DNA of 64,000 nucleotides from Vibrio mediterranei (GTDB taxonomy: Bacteria; Pseudomonadota; Gammaproteobacteria; Enterobacterales; Vibrionaceae): positions 868,001 through 932,000 of the forward strand of contig NZ_FLLQ01000001.1 in assembly GCF_900088415.1 (NCBI RefSeq), written 5' to 3'. Below the pieces are notes generated by a model, which ran no database searches, had not been told where the DNA came from, and saw only the letters and a program-made list of their open reading frames with translations. This document shows positions 24,501-33,175 of the stretch, one piece after another. The position numbers and the translations under genes are program-made. Numbering within the stretch: position 1 is the stretch's first letter; the number at the start of each line of letters is the position of its first letter.

Positions 24501-26711
24501 ATGAAACTTAAAGTCCTTGCATCCGCAATCACTTTTGCCCTCACACTATCTGGTGCGGCAATTGCACAACAGAACGACAACCTTATTGTGAACCCAACAT
24601 TTGAAAACAAAGGGCTAGGCTGGAGCTATTGGTTTGCCAATATCAAAAACGACCAAACTCATGAAGGTGAATACCGAGGCCGTATTGCCCAAGGTCGAAA
24701 CCACCACATAAGCCAAGAAATCACGATTCCTGAAAGTGGCTATTATGATTTATCTGCGTTTATCATCAGTCCAGGACAAGACGCCACTCTTGCTATTACC
24801 AACCTGTACGATGAAATCTTGGTACGAGATAAAGCTAAACAGAGCAAAAAATACAAACGTAACAAGCTCAAGCATATTCCTTTGGAGCAAGGTGAACAAT
24901 TAAAGGTCTGGTTCTCGGGTTCTAAACGTGGTGGTGTTAGTGTCGACAGTGTTTCTTTGACTAAGAGTGACAAGAACAAAAAGCTGAACTTCAATCAGAT
25001 CATCCAGTTCTCCGCTCTAGAGCAAGTGGGCGCAACAAACCTTAACAAGAAGTCTAAACAGATTGAGTTTTACGTCCCTTATGGTACCGACTTAACCCGT
25101 ATCACCATTGATAATATTCTCGTTTCATCCACCAGCAATGTCTCATTAGAAAACGGAGACACGGTTGATTTTACTCAGCCTGTTCGTGCTGTCGTAACCG
25201 ATCTAAAAGGTAATAAGCAACGCTGGACAATCAAAGCGATCGAAAAAGAGAAACAAGTTGTTGTCACCTCTTCCAACCAAAAGCTCCAAGAGTCATTCGA
25301 TTGGGCTATCGATAAAACCCGTCGCTTCGTTATGACTGGCCAGCATGATCTGGTCAACCGTGACGAATTCAACAACGATGGAGATGGCACCGCGGATTAC
25401 ATCCCATCCTATTGGGCGGGGTATTTTGATAGAACAGCCTTCTATTCTCGCGATTTTTTGCATCAGGCGAGCGGAGCAAAGATCGCTGGATTGGATATCG
25501 AAAACTTTTCCATGTTTAAGACCTTTGCCAAACACTCAACAGAATCCAGAAAGTGGTACACCTTGTGGGCTGTGAACTTTGATGGCACGCCTCATACTAT
25601 TGATTACAAAGATGATAGTTGGTTTGTCCGCGAGGTTCCGGCTCAGTTTGAGTTCGTCGAAAAAGCATGGCAGCAGTATCAGTGGACTGGTGATAAGCGC
25701 TACATCGAAGATGAGGACCTATGGCGCTTTTACACTAAAGTGCTCACAGACTATATCGAATTACACGACGACCAAGATCCAAACGGAATCGCAGAAGGTT
25801 ACGGTGGGATTTTTGAGGGGTCAGCAACCTACAACGAGCGCGGCGAGTTTCCAATTGAAGCCGGAGATGGTATTGGCTCACAATACCAAGCAACAGTGGC
25901 TTACTCCGCTATGTTAGAAGCTCGTGAAGAGTATAGTGAAGCTGCGGTTTGGCGTGAGAAAGCCCAGCAACTCAAAACGTACTTTAACGATGAATGGAGC
26001 ATCGCCGACCCTGATAAACCACTCGACAACTACGTCAATATCGTTCAAAGAGATGGCTTTAGAATGAATGATTTTGGTAAGGAAAACAGTTGGTTTATGC
26101 CAATGAAGCGAATTACCGAACCCGGGGAGCGTAATAATCGTTATCTTGACTTTATCGCCAAAAACTTAGGAGATGGTATCGGTTCGACTCCAGAAGCTCC
26201 AAATAATATTGAGGCCTACACTTACATTCCAGAAACCTACTTCCCGTACAATCGTAATGAGGAGGCATGGAAGTGGATGCAATACATCATGGATATCAAA
26301 GATGAGCCACATGAACGTCCAACTCAAGGTACTAACGGTGATTACCCTGAAATCTCGTTTACCTTTATCTCCAACACAATCGAAGGCTTGATGGGCATTA
26401 AACCTGATGCAGCGAACCACAAAGTGGTCACCGCTTCCCATCTCACTCCAGACATTGGTTGGCTGGAAGTAACACAACTTCCAATGGGAGAACATGAGCT
26501 TACTGTCCGACACGATGGCTTAAGTAAGTCCACACTCACTAACGACTCAAATCATAACCTAGATTGGGAGGTGTGGTTCTATGGTAATTATCCAAGTTTA
26601 GTTGTCGATGGACAAGCCGTTCGCAGTCAGCACAAACAAGTTAATGGTCAGCAAGTCAGCTATGTACTGGTCTCTGTAGCAGCGGGAGACACAAGCACCG
26701 TTCACAAGTAG
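24501..26711 (+). CDS. Secreted multi-domain protein, putative (alpha/alpha)6-barrel glycosidase
   Basis: A 736-aa exported protein counted from ATG 24501, where a signal peptide begins (ends AIA-QQN). An upstream in-frame ATG at 24420 falls in the melB hairpin and is unlikely. About residues 25-150 resemble a carbohydrate-binding jelly roll (NLIVNPTFENKGLGWSYWF). About 170-250 is an Ig-like domain (YVPYGTDLTRITI). The rest resembles six-hairpin glycosidases (YWAGYFDRTAFYSRDF, EGYGGIFEGSATYNERGEF, NNIEAYTYIPETYFPYN), with candidate acids in the last two motifs. I cannot assign a GH family. Its place after melAB suggests release of galactosides outside the cytosol. Confidence 0.65.
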   Translation: MKLKVLASAITFALTLSGAAIAQQNDNLIVNPTFENKGLGWSYWFANIKNDQTHEGEYRGRIAQGRNHHISQEITIPESGYYDLSAFIISPGQDATLAITNLYDEILVRDKAKQSKKYKRNKLKHIPLEQGEQLKVWFSGSKRGGVSVDSVSLTKSDKNKKLNFNQIIQFSALEQVGATNLNKKSKQIEFYVPYGTDLTRITIDNILVSSTSNVSLENGDTVDFTQPVRAVVTDLKGNKQRWTIKAIEKEKQVVVTSSNQKLQESFDWAIDKTRRFVMTGQHDLVNRDEFNNDGDGTADYIPSYWAGYFDRTAFYSRDFLHQASGAKIAGLDIENFSMFKTFAKHSTESRKWYTLWAVNFDGTPHTIDYKDDSWFVREVPAQFEFVEKAWQQYQWTGDKRYIEDEDLWRFYTKVLTDYIELHDDQDPNGIAEGYGGIFEGSATYNERGEFPIEAGDGIGSQYQATVAYSAMLEAREEYSEAAVWREKAQQLKTYFNDEWSIADPDKPLDNYVNIVQRDGFRMNDFGKENSWFMPMKRITEPGERNNRYLDFIAKNLGDGIGSTPEAPNNIEAYTYIPETYFPYNRNEEAWKWMQYIMDIKDEPHERPTQGTNGDYPEISFTFISNTIEGLMGIKPDAANHKVVTASHLTPDIGWLEVTQLPMGEHELTVRHDGLSKSTLTNDSNHNLDWEVWFYGNYPSLVVDGQAVRSQHKQVNGQQVSYVLVSVAAGDTSTVHK

Positions 26712-26745
26712 CGCTCTGATCGTTCATTGAACAAGGCTCAAAGAA

Positions 26746-26778
26746 CAAGGCTCCTCGGATTCATGCCGTGGAGCCTTG
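26746..26778. terminator. Hairpin between the glycosidase-like and catalase genes
   Basis: CAAGGCTCC and GGAGCCTTG pair, with inner CGG/CCG pairing across a T-T mismatch, between converging genes. No T-run follows, so assignment as a terminator is tentative. Confidence 0.5.
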
Positions 26779-26787
26779 ATGTCATTG

Positions 26788-28227
26788 CTAGTTGTTACTC
26801 AACCCCAATATGCGCGCCAACCCTTCTCCATAAGCCGTATCCGCTTGAGAAGCGTTGTATACGTGACGCAACTTAACTGCTTCACTCACTCCCGACATAG
26901 CACGAGCCGTATTTGCGAACAGACGCTGTTGCTCATCCTCAGACATTAAGCGGAACAAATCGCCAGCCTGCTGGAATTGGTCAACATTGTTTCGATGATT
27001 GTAATGGTCTGCGTCCCCAGAGATTTTCAAAGGTGGCTCTGAATAGTCTGGTTGCTCCGCCCATTCTCCGTATTGATTCGGTTCATAACCTATTGTTGCG
27101 CCCGAGTTAGCATCCACTCGCATCAACCCATCACGATGCGAGGAGTGTACCGGGCAGCGCGGTGCATTGACTGGGATTTGATGATGATTCACTCCAAGAC
27201 GGTAGTTTTGTGCGTCGCGATAAGCAAAGAGTCGACCTTGAAGCATTTTGTCTGGAGAGTAACCAATGCCAGGTACAACAGCGGCCGGGTTGAAAGCCGA
27301 CTGTTCAACTTCAGCAAAGAAATTCTCAGGGTTACGGTTTAGCTCGAATTCACCAACTTCTATTAGTGGGTAATCAGCGTGAGTCCATACTTTGGTTAAA
27401 TCAAACGGGTTAAAGTCCACCGATTCAGCTTGTTCCTCAGACATTACTTGAATGAACAAGGTCCATTTCGGGAAGTCACCACGCTCAATCGCATCGAATA
27501 GATCTCTTTGGTGGCTCTCTCTGTCTGCTCCAACGATAACTGCAGCTTGTTCGTCAGTCAGGTTCTTAATACCTTGCTGGGTTTTGAAGTGAAACTTAAC
27601 CCAAAAGCGCTCATTAACAGAGTTAATCATGCTAAATGTATGTGAGCCAAAACCGTGCATATGGCGATAGCTCGCAGGTATCCCACGATCTCCCATAACG
27701 TAAGTGACTTGATGTAGTGCTTCCGGTAGAGAGGTCCAAAAATCCCAGTTGCTCTCGGCGTTATGCATATTCGTTTTCGGATCGCGTTTCACCACTCGGT
27801 TTAAATCTGGAAACTTCAGAGGATCGGCGAGGAAAAATACCGGTGTATTGTTACCCACTAAGTCCCAGTTTCCTTGTTCGGTATAAAACTTGAGTGCGAA
27901 CCCGCGAATATCACGTTCAGCATCGGCAGCACCACGTTCTCCTGCAACGGTAGTAAACCGAGCAAACATCTCGGTTGTTTTACCTACTTCAGAAAACATC
28001 GCGGCTCTTGTGAACTTAGTGATGTCCTGAGTCACTTTGAAAGTACCATATGCGCCAGAACCCTTAGCATGCATACGCCTTTCTGGGATTACTTCCCTAT
28101 TGAAATGGGAGAGTTTTTCCAAATACCAAGTGTCTTGAAGAAGCATTGGACCGCGCTCACCAGCTGTTAGCGCGTGATTATTATGAGCAACAGGACAACC
28201 CGTTGCAGTGGTTAGTTTTTTAGTCAT
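26788..28227 (-). CDS. katA: Monofunctional haem catalase
   Basis: A 479-aa small-subunit catalase that converts hydrogen peroxide to water and oxygen. Seen: catalytic His in [12 protein letters not shown], catalytic Asn in [15 protein letters not shown], the haem-ligand Tyr in [14 protein letters not shown], and the NADPH-region [11 protein letters not shown]. Length and the lack of a C-terminal flavodoxin-like domain place it with clade 3 KatA/KatB-type enzymes. No signal peptide is seen. It is a single-gene unit. A weak GGAT signal precedes the ATG. Peroxide control by OxyR is common for such genes, but I do not claim a site. Confidence 0.93.
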   Translation of the reverse strand: MTKKLTTATGCPVAHNNHALTAGERGPMLLQDTWYLEKLSHFNREVIPERRMHAKGSGAYGTFKVTQDITKFTRAAMFSEVGKTTEMFARFTTVAGERGAADAERDIRGFALKFYTEQGNWDLVGNNTPVFFLADPLKFPDLNRVVKRDPKTNMHNAESNWDFWTSLPEALHQVTYVMGDRGIPASYRHMHGFGSHTFSMINSVNERFWVKFHFKTQQGIKNLTDEQAAVIVGADRESHQRDLFDAIERGDFPKWTLFIQVMSEEQAESVDFNPFDLTKVWTHADYPLIEVGEFELNRNPENFFAEVEQSAFNPAAVVPGIGYSPDKMLQGRLFAYRDAQNYRLGVNHHQIPVNAPRCPVHSSHRDGLMRVDANSGATIGYEPNQYGEWAEQPDYSEPPLKISGDADHYNHRNNVDQFQQAGDLFRLMSEDEQQRLFANTARAMSGVSEAVKLRHVYNASQADTAYGEGLARILGLSNN

Positions 28228-28623
28228 TGTTTATCCTTCCATTACTTCGCGAGTAGGTAACCTCTTACTACCGCTCAAATTAAATACAAGAACAGTAATT
28301 GCCTTTATTTAAGACGCCCAAAGTGGACCAAAAGGCGTTATCGACAGGTAGCAAGAGATTTTATTTGCATTTTGTAGTAGTAAACACAGAGTAGGATACG
28401 CTCTATAATGAATAACATAATATCTAAAAAAGCGAATTCTCTTTTTTGCACAGGCGAATAATACAAAGAAGCAAACTAAATAGATGAGTCCATATAATAA
28501 TTTCCATCACATGGAATAACTTTTTTGAAATTTCCTTGCAAGCTCTCTTATTGAAAACTTGCTTACTAAGTTAAAAAATCACTCATAAAGAGTGATTTTT
28601 ATCAGCAATTACGACAAAGCTAT
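28228..28623. other. Intergenic region upstream of catalase
   Basis: No gene is visible. The left part should hold the katA promoter. The right end has a terminator hairpin at 28574-28600. I see no confident regulator site. Confidence 0.5.
28574..28600 (-). terminator. Terminator of the OpuAC-domain gene
   Basis: AAAAATCACTC and GAGTGATTTTT pair around ATAAA, 24 bases beyond the minus-strand stop, giving a T-run on that strand. Confidence 0.8.
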
Positions 28624-29403
28624 TTATCGATTATTTTCCAACCAATGCTTAGTCACAATATCAATATCCAAACCTTCCCTACTCACTTTGTAGTCTAGCT
28701 CTGCGATAATCTCGTTAGAAAACTTCAAATCATCTAGCTGATTGATTTGCGCTGCCGTAAACCTAACTGCTACGTCTTCAGGTACGAGTAGTACCGCACG
28801 GTCAACAATACCGAGCAAACCTTTAGGGTCTCCTATCTCTCGAATGTCGTACTTGAAATGCAGGAACTGCGGTTTCCATAGTGGCACAACGAACCACTCA
28901 TTGTTGGCGACTCGTTGCTCAAAGGTAGTAAAGCAGTCTTCCTCAGTCCCAGTGTGAAATTCGTACCCAGCTTCACTTAGTCCATACTCTTCCATCATTT
29001 TAATTGAAAATCTGGTAATGCCGGCTCCAGGATTGATGCCCTGAATATCCTTTTGCATTTTGCCCAGTACATCTTGCTTGAGCAAATCCTTCACTTCCCG
29101 AACTGCTTCTTCAGGAACATAACTTGGCACTCCCCAATGCGCATAAGGTTCATAGTGCAAACCCAACTCAATCACGGGACGTTTTTGTTCAACATCCTGT
29201 TTGTAGATTCCATGGCTAGAAGGCAGCCAAGCAGAGGTTAGAATATCAACCTCACCAGACTTAAGCTTTGCGAAATTTTCTTGGTGCGGAGAGTAGATTC
29301 GATTTACCTCAAATCCCATGTCGGTAAGCACATGAGATATAAGAGAGGCGGTAATTCTATGGAATGATAAATCTGTTACGCCTAAGTTTATTTTTTTATT
29401 CAT
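28624..29403 (-). CDS. OpuAC-domain glycine-betaine-type substrate-binding protein without signal peptide
   Basis: A 259-aa type II periplasmic-binding-fold protein of the OpuAC/ProX class. It begins almost at once with the domain's first strand (INLGVTDLSFHRITASLISHVL). Typical motifs follow: GEVDILTSAWLPSSHG, GINPGAGITRFS and WFVVPLWKPQFLHFKYDIREI, with aromatic residues expected to cage a quaternary amine. There is no signal peptide or lipobox and no permease or ATPase nearby, so it is an orphan and may act in the cytosol as a binding or sensing protein. Choline, betaine or another quaternary amine is likely but unproven. Confidence 0.75.
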   Translation of the reverse strand: MNKKINLGVTDLSFHRITASLISHVLTDMGFEVNRIYSPHQENFAKLKSGEVDILTSAWLPSSHGIYKQDVEQKRPVIELGLHYEPYAHWGVPSYVPEEAVREVKDLLKQDVLGKMQKDIQGINPGAGITRFSIKMMEEYGLSEAGYEFHTGTEEDCFTTFEQRVANNEWFVVPLWKPQFLHFKYDIREIGDPKGLLGIVDRAVLLVPEDVAVRFTAAQINQLDDLKFSNEIIAELDYKVSREGLDIDIVTKHWLENNR

Positions 29404-29526
29404 TATTTCACCGTATAAATTTATTTATATTAAAAGTTCTGACTTGTTAGCGAATATTTTCTTTCAATAACATTCAATACACGCCGATTAAATCCCTATT
29501 AAAATGGAATTTGAAGAGATGGAAGA

Positions 29527-30420
29527 TTAGTAATCAATTATGGTTTGTTCGGTTGGTAGCTTTTTCTTATATTCGAAAAACTGTGCCATTAGGTTGCTTA
29601 GAACCATTAAAGCCATCACTGATATTTGAACTTGACTAAATGAATCTCCCATTATTGTCGCTCCGAGAACCATCGCCAATATAGGATTGAAGGTTCCAAA
29701 AAAACTCAATTCATTAGTAGATATCATCGGAATTGTATAAATGTAAGCACCATACGCCAAAGAAGTGAGTCCTATCGTCAACCAAAACATCGCGGCCCAC
29801 TGCTCACTACCAACCGGGATGGCTGCGACAAATGACCTACCGCTCCATACCATTTCCCAATATGCCATGGGGATCAACAGCAAGCCTCCAAAAATCAGTT
29901 TCCATGTGAGTAACTTCCACCAATGGATCTTTTTCATGACGTGCTTTGCTACTACGCTACCGCCTATCAGTGCCGTCATCGCACCAATAAGTAGCACCAC
30001 CGCACTCACATTGACAGGAACGGTACTCGAAAAGAACAAATACGTTGCACAGGCTATAAGAATTAAGGCTGATAGCAATTGAATCAGAGACGGTTTTACT
30101 TGATGGAATATACCCATTATAGCCAAACCAATCACAGGCAATGCGACCATTCCAACGCCCACCAAAGTGCTAGGAAGCTGCATCGCTGCAGCAAAGAGCA
30201 AACCAAAGAACAAAGCGATATTAAGAAACCCTATCAGTAGCAATGCAGGCAGTTCTGACGCCTTTGGTAAGGTTGGTTTAAGTAACAGCAGTATTATGCC
30301 CGCTGGTAATGCTCGCCACACCGCCAGCGCAAATGGTGACCAACCGACAAATTCAGAAGCCACTACGGCATAAGTGGTCCCCCACAACAGCGGAGCCAAC
30401 ATGGCTAGAAAGATGTTCAT
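29527..30420 (-). CDS. EamA-domain (DMT superfamily) transporter
   Basis: A 297-aa membrane protein with ten hydrophobic segments in two EamA repeats. The first starts at the N-terminus (LAMLAPLLWGTTYAVV) and the second near residue 150 (LLIGAMTALIGGSVVAKHVM). These drug/metabolite transporters usually export amino acids or small metabolites; substrate is unknown here. The perfect palindrome at 30436-30453 lies 16 bases upstream of the start codon and probably controls it. Divergent from a small membrane-protein gene at 30584. Confidence 0.85.
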   Translation of the reverse strand: MNIFLAMLAPLLWGTTYAVVASEFVGWSPFALAVWRALPAGIILLLLKPTLPKASELPALLLIGFLNIALFFGLLFAAAMQLPSTLVGVGMVALPVIGLAIMGIFHQVKPSLIQLLSALILIACATYLFFSSTVPVNVSAVVLLIGAMTALIGGSVVAKHVMKKIHWWKLLTWKLIFGGLLLIPMAYWEMVWSGRSFVAAIPVGSEQWAAMFWLTIGLTSLAYGAYIYTIPMISTNELSFFGTFNPILAMVLGATIMGDSFSQVQISVMALMVLSNLMAQFFEYKKKLPTEQTIIDY

Positions 30421-30435
30421 ACTACGACTCTCATT

Positions 30436-30453
30436 TATGTTTAATTAAACATA
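30436..30453. promoter_or_regulatory. 18-bp perfect palindrome at the EamA promoter
   Basis: TATGTTTAATTAAACATA is self-complementary along its whole length. A close variant lies upstream of cfa (32850-32867), which suggests one regulator; the MarR protein encoded between them is a candidate. Confidence 0.55.
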
Positions 30454-30583
30454 CTTTACATAAACAAAAATAGATAGTAAAGTGCCTTCAAGTCATCAAA
30501 TGGGGTATGCGGGGTTAACGTGTGCCGTGTTATCAATCAGGTTCGAATGAGCCACATAAGGTCAGTAAGAGTTAGGAGTTACT

Positions 30584-30784
30584 ATGAAAGCACTATCCAT
30601 ATTCAAAAAAGGCGCGAGCGTCGGGGTCACTAAGACTATTTTTTTGGCAATTGAAGTAGTCTCACTACTTGTGCTGGTTTTCCATGTAATCAGTTCGATC
30701 AGCAAAATTATGTATTACGGCGTAAAACTCAGCATTGCAAGACACCAATACCGTCAGTCCCATATGGGTAATCAACTCAAATAG
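30584..30784 (+). CDS. 66-aa single-helix membrane protein, unknown
   Basis: A short protein with a basic N-terminus, one membrane helix (about residues 20-45, FLAIEVVSLLVLVFHVI) and a basic C-terminal tail (KLSIARHQYRQS). The start has a good ribosome binding site (TTAGGAGTT). It stands alone and diverges from the EamA gene. I recognise no family, but the ribosome binding site and hydrophobic pattern suggest that it is real. Confidence 0.55.
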   Translation: MKALSIFKKGASVGVTKTIFLAIEVVSLLVLVFHVISSISKIMYYGVKLSIARHQYRQSHMGNQLK

Positions 30785-30835
30785 TATGAATAGACAAGAT
30801 TATGAATCTCCGCTGAGATTATTTTTAGATAAGAC

Positions 30836-30884
30836 TAAGGCCCCATTTCATATCAGAAGCTTGACACATGAAATGGTGGCCTTA
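30836..30884. terminator. Long hairpin downstream of the 66-aa gene
   Basis: TAAGGCCCCATTTCAT pairs with ATGAAATGGTGGCCTTA with one bulge around a 16-base loop. No T-run follows, so it may be an RNA-stabilising or terminator-like structure. Confidence 0.4.
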
Positions 30885-30985
30885 AATCAGGCAAGACAGT
30901 TTTTTAAGTCATGAAAGTGCATATACTTATAAGAGCCATCGCAGATACCCGTTGCGTGGTATCCAGTCTAAGGCGCTACCTAGAT

Positions 30986-31471
30986 TCAGGCTCCCATCTT
31001 ACTCATCAATACCATTAGTGTTTCTATCTCACTTGGCTCTAGGGATGAAAACTGACTGGACATTTGCTCGAAGAACTTTGGATACATTTGACGGACTAAC
31101 TCCACGCCGTCTTCAGTGAGAGATATTTTTACGCTGCGCTTATCAATCGTATCATGTCTTCTCTGAACCAAACCTTTCGCTTCCAGGCGATCAATTCGAT
31201 TTGATAACGCGCCCGAAGAAGGAAGCAAGGTCTGCTCTTTCAGTTCTTTCGCTGTCACTTCATAAACGTCACCCGCTCGATAAAGTGTTGCGATGACATC
31301 GAATTCAGACGTATTTAATCCATATTGCTTGCAAAACTCACAACGAACATGAGTAAACTGATTCGAAGCTAAAACAAATTGTGTCACTAACCTAACGGAC
31401 GATTCAGATAGACCAGCGTCCGCACTCATCCACTGACTTACGATAGATTCTTCTTTTTCTCTATTAATCAA
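30986..31471 (-). CDS. MarR-family transcriptional regulator
   Basis: A 161-aa winged-helix regulator. Typical MarR order: an N-terminal dimerisation helix; LNTSEFDVIATLYRAG; the DNA-binding ELKEQTLLPSSGALSNRIDRLEAKGLVQR; and the wing RRHDTIDKRSVKISLTEDG. MarR dimers usually repress nearby transporter or stress genes and release DNA on binding small aromatic or oxidising ligands. The neighbouring EamA and cfa genes share a palindromic motif and are possible targets, but no copy is obvious in its own promoter. No ligand can be inferred. Confidence 0.88.
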   Translation of the reverse strand: MINREKEESIVSQWMSADAGLSESSVRLVTQFVLASNQFTHVRCEFCKQYGLNTSEFDVIATLYRAGDVYEVTAKELKEQTLLPSSGALSNRIDRLEAKGLVQRRHDTIDKRSVKISLTEDGVELVRQMYPKFFEQMSSQFSSLEPSEIETLMVLMSKMGA

Positions 31472-31614
31472 ACGATTAACCTCGGTTAATATTGACGATG
31501 GTTACAGAGCATTACCCTAGCATATTTCGCCGTTTTTCGCTTTAACATCCGCTAGTCCACCAGCATTCCATTGACGATAAAATACCTAAAGTCCGCCAAA
31601 CATCATTAATCACA

Positions 31615-31638
31615 AAACCGACAGCTTGGTGTCGGTTT
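31615..31638 (-). terminator. Terminator of cfa
   Basis: AAACCGACA and TGTCGGTTT pair around GCTTGG, 15 bases beyond the minus-strand stop of cfa. Confidence 0.75.
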
Positions 31639-31652
31639 ACTCAATAGAAAGG

Positions 31653-32801
31653 TTATTCAGAACGAGCGCTAGCTGGTTTTGGCGTTCCAACTTTTGTCAG
31701 TACCATCTGCCACACGCTCAGTTCTCGACAACGAAATGCACCAGCACAACTCAATAGATAGTACTTCCACATACGGTAAAACCTCTCATTGTAGTTGAGG
31801 TCACCTTGCTGCCAAGCCTTGTCAAAATTACGATACCATGCACAAAGCGTATGATCATAATCCTCTCCAATATTATGCAGGTCTTCCATATTGAACTCTG
31901 GCTCCATCGCCGTCGCTAACTGAGCTAAAGAAGGAATTTCACCATTAGGGAAAATGTATTTATGGATCCACGGATCATTGGTTTCTGTCGATTCAAACGT
32001 ACCAATAGAGTGAAGTAAAAAGACCCCATCTTGATTCAAAAAGTTATCTGCACATGTGAAAAAGTCTCGATAATTCGATGAACCAACGTGCTCTAACATA
32101 CCCACAGAAACAACGCGATCGTATTTCGTTTCCGGTTCATAGAGTCGGTAATCTCGAAGAATGAAATTAACGGGAAGTTGTTTTTCCTCCACCATCTGAG
32201 TACCTAGCTTTGCTTGTTCTTCAGATAACGTTAAACCATCACAAACTACACCGTATTTTTCGGCGGCATAGAGCATCAAACTCCCCCAACCACAGCCGAT
32301 GTCCAAAACCCGCATACCTGGTTTTAAGCCTAGTTTTCTACAAATTAGATCCAACTTGGCCTCTTGAGCGTCATCTAGGTTATCTGCATTTTTCCAATAT
32401 CCACAGGTATACGTCATACGTTTATCGAGCATAGCGCGGTATAAGTCGTTACCGATATCGTAATGAAATGAGACGTTGTGCTTGGAAATTGTCGTGCCTT
32501 GAGGGTTAAAAAACTTTTTGATTTTGTCTTTACCAATTTTGGCACCAAGTATCATTTTGGTCCTTAAATCTAAGTGCTTGTCGAGCTCAAACGCTAAGAT
32601 CCTGTTTACCAATTCTGCGATGTCCTTACATTCCCACATCTTTTCCATATAGGATTCGCCCAAACCAAGCGAACCATCGGCTAATATTCGATCAAACATG
32701 GCAACATCATTGACCTGAATATCCCATGGTCTAGAGCCATTAATCTTGATGTCCGCGGAACTCAACATACTTTCGAAAATTGCGTATTCATTACCCTTCA
32801 T
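31653..32801 (-). CDS. cfa: Cyclopropane-fatty-acyl-phospholipid synthase
   Basis: A 382-aa enzyme that adds a methylene from S-adenosylmethionine across the double bond of unsaturated phospholipid acyl chains at the membrane, often at stationary phase or under acid stress. The length matches E. coli Cfa (382). Seen: an N-terminal lipid-binding domain (GSLGLGESYMEKMWEC), then the SAM-binding motif VLDIGCGWGSL near residue 168, HYDIGNDLYRAMLDKRMTYTCGYW, the VSVGMLEHVG motif and the C-terminal RNFDKAWQQGDLNYNERFYRMW typical of the family. An operator-like palindrome lies about 50 bases upstream. Confidence 0.93.
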   Translation of the reverse strand: MKGNEYAIFESMLSSADIKINGSRPWDIQVNDVAMFDRILADGSLGLGESYMEKMWECKDIAELVNRILAFELDKHLDLRTKMILGAKIGKDKIKKFFNPQGTTISKHNVSFHYDIGNDLYRAMLDKRMTYTCGYWKNADNLDDAQEAKLDLICRKLGLKPGMRVLDIGCGWGSLMLYAAEKYGVVCDGLTLSEEQAKLGTQMVEEKQLPVNFILRDYRLYEPETKYDRVVSVGMLEHVGSSNYRDFFTCADNFLNQDGVFLLHSIGTFESTETNDPWIHKYIFPNGEIPSLAQLATAMEPEFNMEDLHNIGEDYDHTLCAWYRNFDKAWQQGDLNYNERFYRMWKYYLLSCAGAFRCRELSVWQMVLTKVGTPKPASARSE

Positions 32802-33175
32802 GTGTTAACTCCAAAAGAATCACCTTGAAGCTTCACATTATTCCCAATATATATTTACGTAAACATAATTTATTTAAACATTTATAACTTCAGAAGAGTG
32901 TTTTTTTTGGCGACAGTTGGAGTGTTGTGACTAAGACGCTCAACACAGCTCGGACCAACGTGAGTGGAATGCCCTACCGCTACCCATACTCTTAACCGTT
33001 CTGCTGCCAAACAAAGAGATTTGATTATATTGTTCAGTATTTACGAATAATGATTTCATTTTTTGGGTAATTCTAAAAACTAAAATGAATAAATATACTC
33101 TCACCATCACTTGAGAGACGAGCCACCTTACAACTCAGCGTGACTCATCCCAAACCGTTTTAGAGGAGAAAAACC
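32802..33175. other. Divergent cfa / MFS transporter intergenic region
   Basis: No gene is visible in this 374-bp stretch. On the left it holds the operator-like motif described separately; on the right TAGAGGAG precedes the MFS gene. I see nothing else that I can support. Confidence 0.5.
32850..32867. promoter_or_regulatory. Imperfect 18-bp palindrome upstream of cfa
   Basis: TATATTTACGTAAACATA matches the EamA palindrome at 15 of 18 positions. A further partial copy (TATTTAAACAT) follows at 32871-32881. Confidence 0.45.

Noticed and set aside
29410..29440. AT-rich TATAAA...TTTATA repeat upstream of the OpuAC gene as a third copy of the eamA/cfa motif
   Set aside because: Only the A/T skeleton matches; the ATG/CAT half-site ends are missing.
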